From Gonatopus flavifemur (taxonomy: Eukaryota > Arthropoda > Insecta > Hymenoptera > Dryinidae), in contig JAFFJZ010000001.1 of assembly GCA_018340375.1 (NCBI GenBank), positions 59,016,001-59,080,000 on the forward strand: a stretch of DNA of 64,000 nt, read 5' to 3'. A program made the translations under genes and the position numbers. The notes under the pieces were generated by a model. The model had not been told where the DNA came from. It saw nothing but the letters and a program-made list of their open reading frames with translations, and did not search any database. Within the stretch, counting starts at the first letter, position 1. The number at the start of each line of letters is the position of its first letter. Shown here in pieces: positions 59,987 through 64,000 of the stretch.

Positions 59987-60020
59987 GGGTAGGTAGGTAG
60001 ATAGGTATAGATAGGTACCT
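59987..60020 (+). repeat. GTAG/ATAG tetranucleotide repeat
   Basis: A short run of GTAGGTAG units passes into ATAGGTATAGATAGGTA. Simple-sequence repeat. Confidence 0.75.
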
Positions 60021-63000
60021 ATATATCGACCGGCACCAAGCGAGAGTGATTTTTTTCAATGTGGCTCGTGTTCCTGATTTATGAACCTCGACAGCGTCGA
60101 GGAGGTAGGTACAGAGTACAACTTGCGCGCTCGCCGGCGGTGCACAACACATACACCTATATGAAATACGATGCAACTTAACGGTAAATACAAGCACGTT
60201 CACGTGCATACATACATCCACACATACATAGAAATGATGGCCATTTAAATCGTATAATCTTCGCCATCAGACTTACAGATTTCTATAATATAATCCCGCT
60301 AACGGATCGTCTTATTACGTGTGGAAAGGATCGATATACCATGCTAGATAAGAATCAGGAAAGAAGATGTATGAGGGTGTGTGCCACATGAGCGAGTCTC
60401 CTCTTCTATATACAAGTAATTGCCAGTTGACTTTTATTTAAGAATTATTAGAAATTTAATGACTGATATCATCCATTTCATGGCACACAAATTATTGGGA
60501 TTTCGTTCCATCGGGATATTAAACTACAAAATTAATCTATTAAGGTCTCCTGTAAAAATGATGGAACAAAGATCTCGTGGGAAAATACAGATTCTTCGTT
60601 GGATTTTCTATACCGCGGTCTTGAGGTGTGGCAAATTCGCTCGTTACTACGGTACATTATACACGTTGAGCTTCCACGTTGAATCGCATTACCTCCTACC
60701 TTCGGCAAGATTGTGTCTAAGGATCGCTGAACAAGCAGGAAGATAGTCGATTCATCTATACTGTCACTTGTTACACGGTATATCGGTTTGAAATGAACCG
60801 AGCAATGCTGCTGTATACTATTATCGATTCTGCAATTTCATCTAAGATAACAGATAAAGGTAACACCTAAGTGATTGATGTTGATCTTTAACATGAAATT
60901 TTTTCTATCCGCTACAAATATTATCTTTACACCATTTAACAATATAATAATTTTAAAATACACTGATCGAATGATCGATTCTCGTGCACGCTACCCGATT
61001 TCAATCCTCATAATAATGAAATGTTTGTGAGGAACAAAAGGATGTCCGAGACTCGACGTGTTGATGGAAATGGCACGTAATCTGGCTAGCAATTTGGCAG
61101 GGAATCGCGTGCCACTCGGCGGCAGGAAGACGCTCGACGAACGGAAGAAGGACGCGGAATGTTGTAATTGGCGGCAGAAGGCACCACGGGTGCCGATGTC
61201 CTCGATTGATATCGTCGCTTTAATGATCAACTTATACGGCGAACGATATATAGTCTCAGTTTTTGTTCTCACTATCGTTTATACATCGTATTTCAAAAAC
61301 GTTGAAGAATTTCAAACAAGAACGAACGTTAAATTAAATGACGATTGATTTTTTTCTCCACTTCTCATCAGAAATATAAATATTTTGATTGGTTGCTGTA
61401 TTATTTATTACTAATTCATGGATCTCACTCGACTACGAACCGGTTACACAATACTCATGTAAATGTATTCCTTTGATTTCTATAAATCATTTTTTTGAAT
61501 ACACGCAGGTTAATGTTAAGTGAAATTATTCAACTATATTTCCATCAGGGATTGTTTCCCTCGATTGACTTTTTTGGTTATCAAAGGAAAAATAACTTGA
61601 TAGATCCGATAAAAATTCATTTGAACCGAGCGAGGGATTTTCAGGAACATATATGTAAATTGAAAAAGTAATATTTGAATGGTTGAATTCTACGATCATC
61701 GCTGACAATCATAACAGATAAAGAAATAACGGAGGTGATTTGCAGTGGGATAACGATCTTTTGACGCCATGTCTACGAAGGTAATAACAATAACCTGCAT
61801 GCAGTATCACGTAAAGTCAACGACGTTTTACGGCGATTGTACTGTCGCAACGCGATGAGAGGGTGCGCGATCGTGTTGCAGCTGCTGGTTATCACTGCAC
61901 GAGTGTAGTCTACGGCGAGGGGAAGGTGGCTATAAAACGATGCAGTTGCATGGCCAATATCTTAATTGCAAGATGCACATACGATTTGGACACCAACCAA
62001 AACGGTCGGGGATATGTGAAATATGTGCAATCGAATTTCACATTATTCGTTTACTGATTTTTATACAATCTTTGAACATCATACGAGTTTTCAAATGAAA
62101 GCATTGAAGAATCAATGGAGCCGAATGAATATACCCCACAGACGCTGAAAATTAATCGCTTGAAGCTGTCAATAATATTCTTATAAATCATTTGAAACGA
62201 GTTGAAGTTACATTTCGATTGAGACGCGATAACGATGAAAAAAGAAATGAAATTATTCAAATCGGTAATTGAATTCGCCTCGATCTCTCGCTGCTACACA
62301 TCACAATGAATAAAATACAAACATGTCTGAAAAATTTACTTCTGATACGACAAAGCAATTACCATCGCCAAGCCCTGTCGAAGACGAATAAAAAGCTAAC
62401 ACTGAAAGTCATGCTTCTTAATTTTCTCTCATGTAAGAATCTATATGTCTTCTCATCGTATTTTTTTCCCTCGCTCACGCCGTTTGACTCGAGCATTTCT
62501 CATATCGGTGAGCATCGTATAGGAGAAAGAGACATCCCCATGGTAAACATTCTATTCTAAGCGATCTTCTGGATACTCTTAGTCTCACGTAGAAAGATTG
62601 TTCGTTCGCAATTAGGGCTCGAACGACGAGTGATTCGTTGAAAAATATATACTTGTTTGAGAGTAAGGAGGAAAAAGAGGGCAAAAAACAAAAGACGAGC
62701 GGAGAGTGGTGTTTCCCAAAAACGATTTCAGAACTGATGCTACGGGACGCACGGTGGAAGCATATAAATCGCTTCCAGGTTTTTGGCGCCTGTTCCGCCG
62801 GGACGCCTGCCTGTCACGCCTTATTCTAACGACGTTTAACTAATCACGCCAAGAGAAAATATATATCCGCGATGGGAAACTGGCGCCCCAAAGCACTCGA
62901 TCACCCACCGGGCTCCTCATGCTTCTGTCTGGTTAATTTGTATCAAAACACATCGGGGTTTGGGCGCCACGTGAAAGAGTTATAAGATTCGATGCACGAA

Positions 63001-64000
63001 GGAGGATCCCAAAAAGAGGCTAGGGAGGAACAGACCGTTTTTCGGGGACTTTCTCGACCACTACGCTGCGCTATCTATTCGCAATGTGCGTCGCATGTGT
63101 GCGGACATGCACAAAATTTGTCTCTTCTTCGTTCATTGCGAGCAACGACGACCTGCTTTATTTTCCCCTCTCTTTTCGCTGTTCCAGAGAATTAAATTGC
63201 CGTTGCAGCGTTGAATTTATGCAGTTAGAGCACGACGGTACAATATCGTACGTTGTACAATGCTATACATTTCAAATAGAGAGAATTCGATTGAATCGAC
63301 TTGATTCAACAGTGGTGTATGGTTATTTAGTATCATTCTTTCAGAATTTCATTGTTCTGGAATGAATGATCAGTTCATTATCATTTTGTTATAAAATTAT
63401 TTCAATGTCAAATGAGAATATTTCTGTTTGATGAAAAGTCTGAATTCATGAATGACTTTGGTATCACTTTTATTCTCCGTCCATTATCAACCCGGTTTAT
63501 TCACATTGTTGGTTTACTACTCATTTATTAATTCAACATGATCATGTAATCAACTTTTATGTTTGAAAGCGGATCATCCTACAACATATAATAAATTTAC
63601 CTGACTATATATCTAAGATTCTTTTCATGTAAAAACTTGATACTTGTTCTACCGGAAGAAAAGAAATGCTTAATCGTTGACGATCATGACTCGTTCTGTT
63701 CGTTTACTTTCGATCAACATTAGTCAAACGACAGAATGATGAAAGGAAGACAAGATTTTTACATATACAATCACTGTTTGGAGATTCCGACTTCGAAGGG
63801 ATACTATGTACTTTTATGTTCTCACGTAAATCCATCTATGTAAGAAGGTGTAAGGAAGCTCGTAACGTAACACCACCATCGGAGTCTGTGAGAGATCTGG
63901 CGACGTGTGGTCAGTGTTTGGTTTGACATCGAGTGTCATATGTCATGACTTCTTTTTGTCAGCTTCGCTTTATAAACTAGTAATTTTATTTTCGAGTATT

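Larger units (their letters stand above)
57170..64000. other. No gene recognised; unique-looking DNA
   Basis: Apart from the items listed separately, no transposon ends or genes were identified. A 108-codon frame at 60420-60746 and many shorter ones lack recognisable domains. GC-richer, possibly single-copy patches lie at 59170-59370, 61060-61210 and 62850-62990. Confidence 0.4.

Noticed and set aside
1..64000. CRISPR arrays, operons, rRNA genes or integrated viral genes
   Set aside because: No regularly spaced direct repeats with spacers, no bacterial gene organisation, no rRNA-like sequence and no viral protein frames were seen.

Overview
This is eukaryotic DNA, most probably an insect and plausibly a hymenopteran. 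It is AT-rich with frequent CpG, and the only recognisable coding sequence belongs to mariner transposons. It is crowded with short terminal-inverted-repeat (TIR) elements nested in one another. The order-level guess is inference from general repeat character and was not tested against any database.

No host protein-coding gene could be recognised. Apart from one mariner transposase, no open frame exceeds about 180 codons, and none of the longer frames shows a domain I can name. The window therefore reads as a gene-poor intergenic or intronic tract. A few GC-richer patches and clusters of homeodomain-like TAAT sites (about 22.2 kb and 56.65 kb) could be regulatory, but that is conjecture.

Layout. 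1-3.1 kb: unique-looking sequence. 3.1-21.4 kb: transposon-dense. It holds a full-length mariner (3412-4733) with 30-bp perfect TIRs inside an older palindromic element, a 1,023-bp palindromic TTAA-flanked piggyBac-type element (4875-5897), several short TIR elements, a hAT-type MITE with an 8-bp target duplication (7167-7328), a second, broken mariner on the minus strand (7641-8759), and three hairpin elements stacked at 18.5-20.0 kb. 21.4-30.3 kb: mostly unique, with one nested element at 25.1-25.4 kb. 30.3-30.85 kb: an element inside an element. 30.9-37.5 kb: unique-looking, with microsatellites and a 36-bp perfect palindrome. 37.5-40.7 kb: four or more TIR elements, two of them copies of one family in opposite orientation. 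40.7-52.7 kb: mostly unique. 52.7-57.2 kb: nested TIR elements, degenerate minisatellites and a second TTAA-type element (55365-56325). 57.2-64 kb: mostly unique.

The most interesting pattern is a swarm of elements with unrelated interiors that share the same short ends (5'-CACNG followed by a purine/A-rich run). They are flanked by 2-bp direct repeats, usually TA but also TG, CA and once TT. At 19457-19760 the pre-insertion CA site can be read directly, because another copy of the host element lacks the insert. This looks like one transposition machinery moving many different short hairpin cargos. Its transposase is not in this window, and the mariner here has different ends.
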